From Aurantiochytrium sp. KH105 (lineage: Eukaryota; Sar; Bigyra; Thraustochytrida; Thraustochytriidae): a stretch of 64,000 bases of DNA. A program made the position numbers and the translations under genes. A model generated the notes under the pieces. That model was given only the letters and a program-made list of their open reading frames with translations. It ran no database searches and was not told the DNA's origin. The stretch spans positions 372,001 through 436,000 of the forward strand of contig BGKB01000003.1 in the NCBI GenBank assembly GCA_003116975.1, read 5' to 3'. Below are positions 57,401-64,000 of the stretch, one piece after another. Numbering within the stretch: position 1 is the first letter of the stretch; every line of letters begins with the position of its first letter.

Positions 57401-57524
57401 ACGACGATGAAGACAACAACGATGACGACGACGAGGCATTCCCCAATCCCGACTCGCTCCTCCTCTCAATGCTCGGTCCCTCCTCCACGCGGGTGTCGTC
57501 GCCCCCGGTTCTGAGGCTCGCCAT
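54465..57524 (-). CDS. MCTP-like protein: three C2 domains and C-terminal membrane region (1019 aa)
   Basis: I chose the ATG at 57524 (MASLRTGGDD); the upstream frame is Arg/Pro-rich leader. After a disordered, Ser-rich N-terminus come C2A about 149-255 (FEVRLDYAKDLPASDRNGFS, ending EVWDRDTFFDDFLG), C2B about 340-450 (VVVELICGRDLLAKDSNGLS) and C2C about 471-590 (LRLHLVQAKNLMIADITGRS). The Asp residues that bind calcium are present in each (D-x-x-G-x-S-D-P and W/M-D-x-D). Then a hydrophobic pair about 650-705 and another about 915-970. This is the layout of MCTPs, which tether ER to other membranes through Ca2+- and lipid-binding C2 domains. An acidic loop with a Ser/Asp-rich stretch separates the membrane regions. 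Confidence 0.85.
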   Translation of the reverse strand: MASLRTGGDDTRVEEGPSIERRSESGLGNASSSSSLLSSSSSLLSSSQSPPVPRSRRSDASRPGRAKHHHGLRATLGKVKDRVLLRHREKDRSTSGNSNQQEEESTVLSTDAESRLDEEGTNHLNAARKRSSAEDAENEVPAEQEHPDVAVSGFEVRLDYAKDLPASDRNGFSDPYVVFRHGRITKQKSSTRKKTLNPDWNGEELFVPVPEHTSLPLVVEVWDRDTFFDDFLGRAEISLDKQLYRREMGEFETVEVVLHARRSRLCHEKVRAFGKWPLNKLVKTKEDRPESEGEGKGEGESESLLKAGTLVFRIARSSRALEELTPRDRKNEWVRLGERRTVVVELICGRDLLAKDSNGLSDPYVQLKLNEETRTSRVASRSLFPKWKQRFEFGVKTGESVADSTLEFNVWDRDVFSSDDEMGRAAVDTALLTPNYVHNLWIPLWLEGHAAGHLNVLITVFREEDTLLSPHQRRTLGVGTLRLHLVQAKNLMIADITGRSDPFVEISLLNTRIRTHVEYRTLNPTWDRLFDIPVIDVFSHVELRVMDFDRLGHADFLGVIRIPLLSFAADAPGHGKMLWYPLKSRDLLRRGRGEIRIAGELSFDRLSGATRLITARSHDPMRRRPHFSPRNLHNAVVRMLPFALFMLRVLIITSRLIAWRYKWWKTVLAIAAWTMFCLLFRAWMVPLSILAWIAMYNILDLDASQTLVDEHGNVKSAQGSSAATHDLLRKTIDNFGLEEEVQRDFDAAYEAATAAEADDRECEMIESGNQEQVKRKVSTEKTDKVGAAAILSKRKEEATAAARRRGDEGSCSTGKEGEFSRLFSSADSDSDDLDAAGDTEDEKDRLWRGPVPLLSALKRHVHRVHDVVDETVIEEGEILLKQSLVGQARVLFRIVKRFQEVLEICASLLERACNVANFSVPLLSQTVVVLLVLTTLALLVLPWNVFVLVLGYVRFAEEFYYRFLDTSMRDGAPYVVIPYFRTLEVLLRAPSNVDKAQLRRLEPEDDSVEDSPKLLAFKL

Positions 57525-57945
57525 GACGACGCCTTGGCAGCTCGGCAGCCGCTCGCCGGCCTCTGGGTTCCTCTTGCCGCGCCCGGACTCCGGGCGAGCT
57601 CGCGCGCAGCACGAGGCGCCCGTCCCGGTCTCGGACGAGGCCTCGACTCCAGCTGCACGCTCGCTGCCGGGCCCGCGCGAGCCGGCCGTCGGGCGCTCAG
57701 GGTCTGAAGGTTTGGGTTCGTGTCTGCTTTCGATCGTCTGCTTTTGAAAAAACTTGATCAAGAATCTGAAGTCTGAGAGCCAAAGCCAGAAGCTGGAGCG
57801 AGCACCTCGCGCGCGCGTAGCGAGCCCTCGCGCACGGCGTGCGGGACACGCCGCTCGTCCGAAGGCGGGCGGGCGTACGCGCTCTTCGCGTACGAGTCCC
57901 TTCCACGGGACCGCTTGGGACGGCCGAAGAGGGTGAAGCTCGGAT
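57525..57945. promoter_or_regulatory. divergent promoter region shared by MCTP-like and seipin genes
   Basis: Only 421 bp separates the two start codons, which point away from each other. The segment is GC-rich and without a clear TATA box. Confidence 0.5.
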
Positions 57946-59523
57946 ATGGACATGGACTACGACCACATTGACGCCGCCAACGATGGCCTCCTTGGCGGCG
58001 GCGCCAGGGCGTATGAAAACGTGCCCGGCGCAGGCGCCCGTCCAGGACCACCAGGGCTACGTTCGAGATTTAGTGGTCAGCCGTTTGCGTCCGAAGGCGG
58101 CCTACGAGGAGGGCGTCGCGACGGATTCACGCCTCGACAAGCGCAGGTGCCCAGACAGTACAAACCATGGATCCCGCTGGGCGTGAGGCAACTTGTGCTC
58201 CGCTCGACAGCAGCCTACGGAGTCGCGTCAATGCTGATGCTACTCTTCGTTTCCATTGCCATATTCTTGTATGTGTCTGTGTACTACCAGGTCATGCCAG
58301 ACAAGCTTGCTTTGGAAGCAAAGCTGTACTTTGACTATGATCCCAGCGACGATGGCCAAACAGGTCTCGACAGCATTGCACGAAGAGAAGGCCCAAGCTT
58401 GCCCGTCTCCATGCCGCTTGCTGAGCTGGATTTGCACCGCGCCTCACGCCAATGGACATTTTCCAAGTCCACGCACGATGACGCTCACGAGACCCCGGCG
58501 CCCGACGTCATGCTCACGCCCGGATTCTTGTACGATATTTCACTCCAGCTTGCCCTTCCTGCCGCTAGAGATCGATTACTAAATGTTGGCAATTTCATGG
58601 TGGCTGCCAAATTGAGCTCTCGTCGAAAACATGAGCTCGCCCGCTCAAAACGACCCGCCCTGGCGCTGGCGCGCCCCAAACCCAAGGCATGGCGCCCGCG
58701 CTCCTGGCTTAGCGTCTTTATTCCCTTTTCTCTTTTCCAAACCTGGCACAGCGAGGAGTACGATCCTGCCTTGGAGGAGGCGATCGCAATGGAAGCCGAC
58801 CAACTCGTCTGGATCGAACTTTTCGAAGGATACCGCGAGCGGTATGAGCACGAAGGCCGTGTGCGCTTTGTTAGCGTACATTTGTCAAGTCCCCTTGTGC
58901 AGCTGCACGGCGCCACCTTACACATGCACTGCCGTCTCGAGGGACTTGCATTTTACATGTACCATTATTTTGTCACAGCCTTTGCGGTCTACCTCTTTGT
59001 GGTAAGCAGCGTTATTGCATTCGGTCTCTATGGTGTGGCCACCGCTTTTAGTCTCTTCAGCGCATTTTCCGCCTTTGCTGGCGGCGAGGACGATACGATG
59101 GACGAGGATGAGTCTATGCCGCCCGAGTACGAGATCAACGCCACGCAGCGAGGATTTGGCGACAATGATGAAAACCTGGGGGGAAACTACGGATTCGGTC
59201 CGACGAATCCGTTCGTAGACGCTGCGGATGACCTTGGTGAGGATGACGTCAATCTTGGGAACAATGCACTCGGCTTTGGGACCGACACGAACTTGTTACA
59301 TCCCCGTAGACAGCATTCCAGGGGACATTTGCGGCAGCACTCTCGTAGCCCGCGGCGTTCGCAGACGCGGAGTCGGAGTCGAAGTCGCGGCCGAAGTACT
59401 CGCCGTCGTGAACAAGGATCTTCTTCCTATCGGACCGTCGGACAAATGCCAGACGAAAGTGAGAGACAGCTCCCCGAACCGCCCACGCCGCCGCCATCGC
59501 CCCTTGACGCTCCTGCTCTGTAG
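57946..59523 (+). CDS. BSCL2: seipin (lipid droplet assembly protein, 525 aa)
   Basis: First membrane segment about 91-114 (YGVASMLMLLFVSIAIFLYV), then the lumenal beta-rich domain with the seipin patterns YDISLQLALPAARDRLLNVG and NFMVAAKL, and later VSVHLSSPLVQLHGATLHMH and CRLEGLAFYMYHYF leading into the second membrane segment (about 335-367). Both ends face the cytosol. The C-terminus is acidic and then Arg/Ser-rich (SRSRSRGRS), longer than in yeast. Seipin oligomers sit at ER-lipid droplet contacts and control droplet formation and triacylglycerol storage, fitting an oil-rich protist. Two ATGs at 57946 and 57952 could start it. Confidence 0.85.
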   Translation: MDMDYDHIDAANDGLLGGGARAYENVPGAGARPGPPGLRSRFSGQPFASEGGLRGGRRDGFTPRQAQVPRQYKPWIPLGVRQLVLRSTAAYGVASMLMLLFVSIAIFLYVSVYYQVMPDKLALEAKLYFDYDPSDDGQTGLDSIARREGPSLPVSMPLAELDLHRASRQWTFSKSTHDDAHETPAPDVMLTPGFLYDISLQLALPAARDRLLNVGNFMVAAKLSSRRKHELARSKRPALALARPKPKAWRPRSWLSVFIPFSLFQTWHSEEYDPALEEAIAMEADQLVWIELFEGYRERYEHEGRVRFVSVHLSSPLVQLHGATLHMHCRLEGLAFYMYHYFVTAFAVYLFVVSSVIAFGLYGVATAFSLFSAFSAFAGGEDDTMDEDESMPPEYEINATQRGFGDNDENLGGNYGFGPTNPFVDAADDLGEDDVNLGNNALGFGTDTNLLHPRRQHSRGHLRQHSRSPRRSQTRSRSRSRGRSTRRREQGSSSYRTVGQMPDESERQLPEPPTPPPSPLDAPAL

Positions 59524-60227
59524 CTTATGTTTGCGAGCAGAGTAACTACATTTGTATCCGCACCTGCAATCCAACATTTCAAGTTGCGCTGTCCAAGCGG
59601 AGTGCTCGACGTACCGCGATCCATGCGGATTGCGCAACGTTGATGATTCACTCGTAGAACGCAAGCCACACAGATTCTTCTCAACCAACGATTTTCGCCA
59701 GAGGGTTTGAGTGAACAATAGTTTGAAAATCCCAGCAAATCCAACCGTTGAGAGACTGTCAGAGTCCTTGTTGCTCAACCCAAAAGAAAGGAGAAAGGAA
59801 AGCAAGAAAGCGGCGCTCCAGCCAATGTTAGGCCCTAGGCCTAGATCTTTTCGTGCTCTCGTCTCGCTCACAGGACGGATTTAAAGCTTGCTTATTTCTT
59901 CTTTGTCTTTGTATTCTTCTTCTGTTTTCTTTCTATCTTTCATCTTCACTTTTTATGCTCCTTTTCTACGAGCATGCCTCCGATTGTCAGCGATGAGGTG
60001 CATGACAAAAGAACTGCCTTAGGGTCAAAGGGAATCTGCATCCAGACGAAAAAGCACAGAGCTTCTTTGATCGCACGTAGTTCCATTCCACCTTGTGGGA
60101 AGACCTTGTACTGGTCGTGAGCGTTAACCTTGCTGATTTTGTGTTTTGACCTCGATCAAAACCGCCGTGCTTGTTGTCTTTGTTCATGCTCCTCACACGA
60201 ATGAGGCCTCGACGGAAGCACGGCGAC
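59524..60227. other. intergenic between convergent genes
   Basis: 3' UTRs of seipin and the GDP-mannose transporter. It holds one TAGGCCTA at 59836-59843. No gene seen. Confidence 0.5.
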
Positions 60228-61496
60228 TCAAAACACTTTTCGGGGTGCCGCGCTGGGTGGGCCCGGCGACGCAAGTTTTGGTTTGCTGTCCTCGGCTTTA
60301 GGCTTCACCTCGCGAGACTTGGCGTACGCGTACATCGCGCCCGCAATGAGCGAGACAAAAATGAACGTCGTCGACGAGGCGCTCAGCCGTGTTTGAAAAA
60401 TGATCACGCCCATTACAGCGAGCGGAATTTTGTTCATGGCGCCGACCATGGCGTAGGTGGTCGGCGAGGTCAGCTGGACACAATGAAAGGAGCTGAGGCT
60501 GAGAAAAAAGCCGATGCAACCGCTCGTCACCATGCATAGGACAAAGCCAAAATCAATCGAGGTCATCATTGTGATCTCAGTCGCCAAGATTTTGCCGAGA
60601 TCATTGGAGCTGAAGAGATCCATGCCAACGATGAGAGGCAGTGAAAGCAGGTTGTTGTAGTAGACGCGGCCGAAAGCGTTCAGCTTGGAGTCCGACATGG
60701 CCCTGGGCATGTACAGTACGTATGCTGCCGTAATGCAGCAGTTGGCTCCGGCCCAAAAGTAGCCCCAAGGGTCGAACTCCAGGTCCGAGCGACCCGCCAT
60801 GATGGCGCCAAAGAGCATGATCAAGAGGCTTCCAACGATCGGACGCGACACCTCGCGGCCATAAAAGAAGTAGTCACCTGCCGTGACCAGAATGTTGGTC
60901 GTGTTCTTGAAAATGGTGGCCATGGGAACCGAGAGGAGTCCGAGGCTGAGAAAGGAGGTCAGCAGCATGCCAACAAAGAGGAAGTCGAGCGGAATCCAGG
61001 CAATGATTTGGCTTCGGTTCAGATTGGCAAAGTCGACGAGACCCATGCAGCGCGCGCCTTGAAGAAGCAAAACGCTGACGGCGTTCTGGTAAAGAAGCAG
61101 CGCCATGTGGTACGGGAACCCGTAGCTCGTGAGGATGAGCTTGTTGATGAGCGTCATTCCAATAGAGCAGGCGCTGTAGAGAAGACAGGCCAGCACGGCT
61201 TTGCTAAAGAACATTGAAAGCGGAGCCGGGAGGCGAGAACTCAGCTTCGCAGAGGCTCTGGCCTCCTCCTCCGAGAGGAATCGGTCTTCTTCGGCCTCAC
61301 CAAAACCTGCATCCGAGAGGCTCGATGACCGTCTGCGGGCGTTAAAGTTCGACGGGGACTGCATGGTGCCCGTCTGGACGCTGCTCGCGAGCGGCACCAC
61401 ATGCTCGTGAGGCTCCTCGGCGTCCCTTGTTGTCGCAGCGCTCATGCTGTTCATAGAGACAATGTAATCGCCTCCTCCGCGTCCTTCGCCGACCAC
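60228..61496 (-). CDS. VRG4: Golgi GDP-mannose transporter (VRG4-like, 422 aa)
   Basis: About 95 hydrophilic N-terminal residues (Ser/Glu-rich) are followed by some ten membrane segments of the nucleotide-sugar transporter/TPT fold. The two GDP-mannose signatures are present: VYYNNLLSLPL (FYNNV-type) and GAMNKIPLA at 352-360 (GALNK-type). It exchanges cytosolic GDP-mannose for lumenal GMP and supplies mannosyltransferases in the Golgi. The start at 61496 is the first ATG; 61454 is a plausible second choice. The GT32-type enzyme 1.2 kb away could use the donor it supplies. Confidence 0.88.
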   Translation of the reverse strand: MVGEGRGGGDYIVSMNSMSAATTRDAEEPHEHVVPLASSVQTGTMQSPSNFNARRRSSSLSDAGFGEAEEDRFLSEEEARASAKLSSRLPAPLSMFFSKAVLACLLYSACSIGMTLINKLILTSYGFPYHMALLLYQNAVSVLLLQGARCMGLVDFANLNRSQIIAWIPLDFLFVGMLLTSFLSLGLLSVPMATIFKNTTNILVTAGDYFFYGREVSRPIVGSLLIMLFGAIMAGRSDLEFDPWGYFWAGANCCITAAYVLYMPRAMSDSKLNAFGRVYYNNLLSLPLIVGMDLFSSNDLGKILATEITMMTSIDFGFVLCMVTSGCIGFFLSLSSFHCVQLTSPTTYAMVGAMNKIPLAVMGVIIFQTRLSASSTTFIFVSLIAGAMYAYAKSREVKPKAEDSKPKLASPGPPSAAPRKVF

Positions 61497-62674
61497 TTGC
61501 GCTGCCGTGTCGCGTCAGCGAAGTCGAAGCGCACCAGAGCGGCCGTTTCCCGTTTCTATCCCGGGCCTGCCTGCGCCACCCACCTGGACGCGCGCGGCTG
61601 TGCGCGTCGGTAGACACTCTGGCGCGGCGCGGCGTGCCCAGTTTCTGCTTTGGATTTTGCGCCTCTTTCTTTCCCTTTCTTGCACCCTCTGCTACTATGC
61701 GGCAAGATTCAGACAACAATGCATTGCAATCACCGCGGACCAAGGCTCTTTCCGAGCGCCCAAAAGCCAGAGAGAATGCCGCTTCTGAAGGTAGGCCTGG
61801 ACAGACCTCTGCGCGGTGCGTGCCTCGTTGTGTAGCCTCGCGGCGCAAGCACGCGGCAGCAGGCAGAAGAAGCGTTCCCCCGAGTGCGAGCGCGCGTGTG
61901 CATGCCGCGTGCGCGAGCGAGCGTGCGTGCGTGCGTGCAAGCAAGCAAGCAGACACACAAGCAAACCGCGGCGGAGAAATCAACAATGAAAAGCAATCAA
62001 CCAACAATAAAAAGCCCAAGTTAACAATCGGACGCGGACACGCCATTCACAAACAGCAGCAACAAACCAAAGCCCGTCAATAAGCAAGGCCCCTCGAGGC
62101 CCGCTCGGAGCTCTGTTGATCGATCGGTGGATCCCGTGGTATCGGTCTTCATCGACGCGATTGATCGCGCACCAGCAGAGCTACCACGCTCGACGAGGAG
62201 ACCCGGCACGAGCATCTCGCTTTTTCACGAAGCTGGACGCGCGACATCATGGTCGCCAAGACCTTGGTTCGCTCGGACGGGCGACGGCGATGCCGAGCGC
62301 GGCAAAATCGTGCACGTGCGTGGGCGCGTGCTCTATAGCTTAGCAAGCTAGCTAGGGACTAACTGTAAGCAAGGAAGGGGCGGAGCCCCGGCGGTTGGTT
62401 TGCCAGCTGGCACGCGATGAGCAGAAGCGACACACCGCGGCGCTGCCGGCAGCGGCTGGGCACGTGCGCGCACAGACGCGTGGGCGAGCGGGGAGCGGGC
62501 GCGAGAGCGGACAACTAGCTCCCTGGTTTTGGCAGAGAGACGCAAGGAAGACCAAAAGCGCAGGAGAGAAGACTCGACTCGCGTTGACTTAGCGTGTAGG
62601 CGCGAAAAAGGCACGCGACGAACGAACGGTGATTCGCGGGGAGGACAAGTCTTGATGCAGAGAGCTGAAGCAGG
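61497..62674. other. divergent intergenic region, no gene seen
   Basis: About 1.2 kb between the transporter and GT32 starts. It includes GCAAGCAAGC repeats near 61937-61952 and a short upstream ORF for the GT32 gene at 62655-62678. Confidence 0.5.
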
Positions 62675-62678
62675 ATGA
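62655..62678 (+). promoter_or_regulatory. 7-codon upstream ORF overlapping the GT32 start (ATGA)
   Basis: ATG at 62655, stop TGA at 62676-62678, which overlaps the main ATG at 62675-62677 as ATGA. Such an arrangement can allow termination-reinitiation or lower translation. It is the nearest upstream ATG. Confidence 0.5.
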
Positions 62679-63829
62679 AGTGCGCGATTGGAAATCAGGG
62701 ATCAAAACAGGATGGCCTCTGGGAGCGCTGGAAATCAAGAAACTGGGTGACGTGTCATCCGAGAGTAACAATATGTCACCCGAGCTCCAGGTTTTCTGCC
62801 AAGATTTTTCTCGCCGTGCTGTTCGGCGTGTGTCTCGGGATAAGTATCACCTCGATAATCTTTTTCGATCTGAGCGGCATCGTAACGAACACTGTAATTC
62901 AAATGCCGAGTACTTTTGACCGCAGCCTCGATTTCGTTTGCAAGAAAAACGGAGACACAATCCTGCCTTTTTTCACACCTGCACGTGTTCCCAAGCCTAA
63001 AGCGCAAATTCCTCGACGTCTTTTCACTACAGGTAAAACTCGTGCTGTTGGCCCTGCCATGTGCAAGTCCATCCGACGTTTGCTGAACATGAATCCTGAA
63101 TGGGACTTTTACATGTTTGGCGACGCTGACATCGTCGCGTATCTTGAGCACTCCAACTATAAAATCTTGCGGCCTCTTTATGAGATTGTCGCGACGGGCG
63201 CTATTCGCGCCGATCTTTGGCGCTACCTCATCATTTATGACTATGGCGGCGTGTATTTTGATATTGACGCGTGGGCCTGGGCCCCTCTGCGTAATTTCAT
63301 ACCTGAAGATGTTGCAGTGGTCACCTCAAGCATGACTGCAGGTCTACTTTGCCAGTGGGCGCTCATATATCGACCGGGCCATTTCATCATGTCTGCCACA
63401 GCAAAAGAGGCATTTCAGAGCGTGCTTCGCGTGGTGACGGGTGAGGAAGATTGGAAGATTCACGAATACGAGTGGAAAGAAAAGGTCACTGGGCCGCCAG
63501 CTTTGTCCAGGGCTTTTGAACGGACGAGCAAGCTGGTCAGAGGCCGTCCAGAAGACAAAATGATCATGTATCTTAACGACGAATTCGGCCATCAGATGCG
63601 GAATCGTTATGGAGAACTGAATCCGGAAAAGTATGCAAAGAAGACTGATTCACTCGAGGACGCTCATTGGGGAGACTACAGCAAGTCCATGTTTTACCCA
63701 GACATTGATCGAGAGCGCTTCGTAAAGGAAAAGGAGGTGTGGATGGAACGGATCGGCAAACTTTTCTCTGACGTTGAAAGCGGGCCCATCGTTTACCTTG
63801 ATGGGCCAGAGACTTTCATCACTAGCTAG
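62675..63829 (+). CDS. GT32-type (OCH1-like) Golgi glycosyltransferase (384 aa)
   Basis: Type II topology: a short cytosolic N-terminus, a membrane anchor at about 43-65 (FLAVLFGVCLGISITSIIFF), and a lumenal catalytic domain. RADLWRYLIIYDYGGVYFDI followed by D198 is the family hallmark, with the DxD motif D196-x-D198 that binds the metal-nucleotide-sugar. OCH1-like enzymes add mannose to N-glycans; other GT32 members transfer mannose or GlcNAc to lipids. The domain is complete to the stop at 63827-63829. Donor and acceptor are inferred, not seen. Confidence 0.85.
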   Translation: MKCAIGNQGSKQDGLWERWKSRNWVTCHPRVTICHPSSRFSAKIFLAVLFGVCLGISITSIIFFDLSGIVTNTVIQMPSTFDRSLDFVCKKNGDTILPFFTPARVPKPKAQIPRRLFTTGKTRAVGPAMCKSIRRLLNMNPEWDFYMFGDADIVAYLEHSNYKILRPLYEIVATGAIRADLWRYLIIYDYGGVYFDIDAWAWAPLRNFIPEDVAVVTSSMTAGLLCQWALIYRPGHFIMSATAKEAFQSVLRVVTGEEDWKIHEYEWKEKVTGPPALSRAFERTSKLVRGRPEDKMIMYLNDEFGHQMRNRYGELNPEKYAKKTDSLEDAHWGDYSKSMFYPDIDRERFVKEKEVWMERIGKLFSDVESGPIVYLDGPETFITS

Positions 63830-64000
63830 CGCAACGTAGAATTGTACCAAATAAGAGCTCTTAGCTCACTTTGGAATTAGATTTCGATGTGACTCGTGCG
63901 TCTACAACGTCGAATAACTTACGCAGGACGTTGAGTGGAATGATGGGTCAGCGATTAGACTCGTGGTCGCGTCACGACAATCATGAATATCCCACCTAAC
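63830..64000. other. 3' end of window, no gene seen
   Basis: 171 bp after the GT32 stop, AT-balanced, without a coding signal. Confidence 0.5.

Noticed and set aside
1-64000. tRNA and rRNA genes
   Set aside because: No convincing cloverleaf or T-arm consensus was noticed by eye; a tRNA scan would be needed to exclude them firmly.

Overview
The window is eukaryotic nuclear DNA from an intron-poor, GC-rich protist. Most genes are single long exons; only one gene (ARPC4) shows clear GT-AG introns. Intergenic DNA is GC-rich and full of microsatellites. The gene set (stand-alone glutamine-dependent carbamoyl-phosphate synthase, seipin, a heterotrimeric G-alpha, a UBR1-type N-recognin, an MCTP-like C2 protein, RAD23, PIG-U, Arp2/3 subunit) and the architecture fit a stramenopile, most likely a labyrinthulomycete/thraustochytrid such as Aurantiochytrium or Hondaea. 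That assignment is inference; no rRNA or organellar marker is present.

Layout. (1) Positions 1 to about 10.2 kb form an accessory, repeat-rich, less GC-rich region. It holds the 3' part of an F-box gene, three related copies of a Crypton-like tyrosine-recombinase transposon (A about 765-1785, B about 5228-7830, C about 8740-9990, all on the minus strand), and orphan genes between them. The orphans are a 56-aa triple zinc-knuckle protein, a divergent histone H4 with a C-terminal tail that overlaps a 72-aa zinc-binding ORF, a 328-aa orphan, an ISG12 (interferon-inducible 6-16 family)-like protein with a coiled coil and an R-x4-H motif, and a predicted ubiquitin-fold protein with a membrane anchor. 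(2) From 10.3 to 30.9 kb are housekeeping genes: PSMD5 proteasome assembly chaperone, an SGNH/GDSL hydrolase, the mitochondrial GTP/GDP carrier, a G-alpha, a 1562-aa CPSase, PIG-U and ARPC4. (3) From 31.5 to 48.7 kb: an orphan coiled-coil basic protein, an extended SDR, an Asp/Glu racemase family protein, a BART-domain protein, RAD23 and a 2.5-kb-codon UBR1-type E3. (4) From 48.7 to 54.5 kb lies mostly non-coding GC-rich DNA with one 115-aa orphan. (5) From 54.5 to 64 kb: an MCTP-like C2/TM protein divergently paired with seipin, a GDP-mannose transporter and a GT32-type Golgi glycosyltransferase.

Functional threads. RAD23, PSMD5 and UBR1 all belong to ubiquitin-proteasome turnover. The GDP-mannose transporter, the GT32 enzyme and PIG-U all belong to secretory-pathway glycosylation or GPI anchoring. 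MCTP-like and seipin are both ER-membrane, lipid-handling proteins and share one divergent promoter region.

Most notable signals: an inverted-repeat site GTCAC-N6-GTGAC upstream of each recombinase copy, whose 6-bp spacer is flipped in copy C relative to A and B (a plausible recombinase crossover core); the ISG12-like/coiled-coil/R-x4-H protein next to the transposon; and the compact, overlapping histone-H4/zinc-protein gene cluster, which looks virus-like or transposon-borne rather than like ordinary host genes.
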